In this document: piece by piece, positions 4,434 to 5,202 of the stretch
Layout: every line of letters begins with the position of its first letter
Numbering within the stretch: position 1 is the first letter of the stretch
Origin: an uncultured Collinsella sp.
GTDB taxonomy: Bacteria; Actinomycetota; Coriobacteriia; Coriobacteriales; Coriobacteriaceae
Direction: 5' to 3'
Assembly: GCA_900552295.1 (NCBI GenBank)
Contig: URZB01000128.1
Coordinates: 1-5,202, forward strand
DNA length: 5,202 nt
Notes under the pieces: model-generated
The model's input: the letters and a program-made list of their open reading frames with translations, nothing else
Told to the model about the DNA's origin: nothing
The model's database searches: none
Translations under genes and position numbers: made by a program

Positions 4434-4462
4434 TTGATTAACCAGCCCTCTGTAGGTACACT
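4434..4462 (+). promoter_or_regulatory. Promoter P3 (TTGATT-17-TACACT) for the exonuclease leader
   Basis: TTGATT at 4434-4439, a 17-bp spacer and TACACT at 4457-4462. The motif ACCGAAA at 4421-4427 is followed by CCGTTTG, matching P1 and P2. The predicted start near 4469-4471 coincides with the first base of leader element C, GATGGGCCCGGG. That agreement supports both calls. Confidence 0.55.
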
Positions 4463-4469
4463 GCATATT

Positions 4470-4680
4470 GATGGGCCCGGGATGACCGCTGATTCAAGTC
4501 ACCGGGCCTAAATCTTTTCATCCATTTGAATAGAGCGGGCGACTCTCTTGGGGCCGTCTGCATGGCGTGTGATTAGCGCATGGTATTGCGCCCTGCTTTC
4601 ATGTCCGCACGGGCGCCTATCCTTACGGCAATGTAGCCGCCTGTGTAGTAAGCGGCCAGCAACGGAGAAAGGCCCTAACC
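4470..4680 (+). promoter_or_regulatory. Leader element C, copy 2 (structured 5' UTR of the exonuclease gene)
   Basis: Second copy of 3108-3301. GGCCCGG (4474-4480)/CCGGGCC (4502-4508) encloses TGAC/GTCA. GCCGT (4553-4557)/ATGGC (4562-4566) keeps pairing through a G-U where copy 1 has A-U. The third helix, GGCG-C-CTAT (4612-4620) with GTAG-C-CGCC (4633-4641), contains a full U-A to C-G swap relative to copy 1. The loop CTTACGGCAA is nearly unchanged. The first 100 nt are almost identical to copy 1; the part around 4567-4600 diverges. It ends about 25 nt before the SD GGAGAAAGG (4664-4672). Confidence 0.5.
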
Positions 4681-5154
4681 GTGTCAGCTGAAAAGACGCC
4701 GTGTATCTCGGCTATCGATACGACGAACTTTGCGCGCCAGATTGTGCTGGACTTTGAGTTTGCGCCGGTGCCAAAGCAGCGCCAGCGACGTGGGCTGCGT
4801 AATGAGATTATCGAGGTCGGCGCCGTCAAGCTCGATTACCACGGCAACGTTATGGGCGAGTTCTCGCAGTTTGTGCAGACGGAATTTACCGAAGGCGTTG
4901 CGTTTTCCGTCCGCGAGCTTACGGGGATATCGGCCGTGGACACTGCGATGGCCGATCCGCTCTACATGGTAATCAAAAGGCTCAGCGATTGGATCGGTCG
5001 CTACTCCGCACAGGTAGTTTGCTGGAGCGGGGCGGACCGTCGACAGCTTTTGACCGAGTGCCAGGCAAAGCACATCGATCTTTCCGCATTTCCTACGGAT
5101 TGGGCCGACCTGCAGGCGTTTTACACCTCGATCATGGACGTGGGCAGCCACGGG
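4681..5154 (+). CDS. DEDDh-family 3'-5' exonuclease, truncated at contig end
   Basis: GTG start at 4681, with GGAGAAAGG (4664-4672) 8 nt before it. The 158 genuine codons run to 5154 and then read into adapter without a stop. Exo I is IVLDFEF, with D24 and E26, followed by NEIIEVGAVKLD (41-52), the usual second strand of RNase T/DnaQ-like folds. FSVRELTGIS (75-84) is the conserved helix (family: I.elTGI). VVCWSGADRRQLLTECQ (112-128) is exo II, with D119. The exo III H...D segment is lost; SHG at 156-158 lies just before where the family continues toward it. KapD/ERI-1-like members degrade DNA or RNA from 3' ends; the substrate here is unknown. It is transcribed with leader C from P3. Confidence 0.85.
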
Positions 5155-5202
5155 CTGTCTCTTATACACATCTCCGAGCCCACGAGACGGAGCTACATCT
5201 CG
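5155..5202 (+). other. Nextera/Tn5 sequencing adapter with index (artefact)
   Basis: 5155-5173 is the Tn5 mosaic end CTGTCTCTTATACACATCT. 5174-5188 is CCGAGCCCACGAGAC, 5189-5196 the 8-nt index GGAGCTAC, and 5197-5202 ATCTCG is the start of the i7 flow-cell side. This is the Illumina Nextera i7 adapter. Translation gives the familiar artefact LSLIHISEPTRRSYIS at the end of the exonuclease frame and MYKRQ at the start of the opposite frame. The true sequence ends at 5154. Confidence 0.98.

Noticed and set aside
4684..5169. Minus-strand 161-codon frame beginning MYKRQ
   Set aside because: Its start codon lies inside the adapter, and it is antisense to the exonuclease gene.

Overview
The window looks like part of a contig from a GC-rich Gram-positive gut actinobacterium, most probably a Coriobacteriia member such as Collinsella. 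This is an inference from codon use, strong GGAGG-type ribosome sites and gene content; no marker gene is present. The contig is cut at both sides. The left edge truncates a gene, and the last 48 bases (5155-5202) are not biological: they are a Nextera/Tn5 adapter with an index.

Layout: (1) 1-267, minus strand: N-terminal 89 codons of an AbiEi-like or related small regulator/antitoxin family protein, with a strong SD. (2) 268-849: intergenic, with an 11-bp tandem repeat, a small hairpin and four to five imperfect 62-bp tandem repeats (563-835). (3) 850-905: a perfect 25-bp-arm inverted repeat holding two copies of TATAGCTAGCTATA, directly upstream of (4) 921-2312: an AAA-type ATPase with a winged helix and a C-terminal PD-(D/E)XK-like DUF234 domain. 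(5) 2375-2466: four 23-bp tandem repeats, abutting (6) 2480-2862: the internally deleted and frameshifted remains of a DUF4143-type ATPase gene.

(7) From 2889 on, the sequence is built from duplicated non-coding modules. A module made of a promoter, a conserved hairpin and a reverse-strand small-peptide gene occurs at 2889-3106 (decayed) and at 3981-4219 (intact). A roughly 200-nt leader-like element occurs at 3108-3301 and 4470-4680. The first leader precedes a SIMPL-domain gene (3302-3943). The second precedes a DEDDh exonuclease gene (4681-5154), which the adapter truncates.

The most interesting unit is at 4032-4323. A 41-residue hydrophobic peptide with a very basic tail is encoded on the minus strand. 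Its SD is sequestered in a perfect 6-bp hairpin. Its extended -10 promoter overlaps a near-consensus Gram-positive LexA box. A sigma70-like promoter faces it from beyond its stop codon and would make a structured antisense RNA. Together these suggest an SOS-controlled type I toxin-antitoxin locus of TxpA/RatA-like geometry. All of this is inference from sequence and needs transcript and toxicity data.
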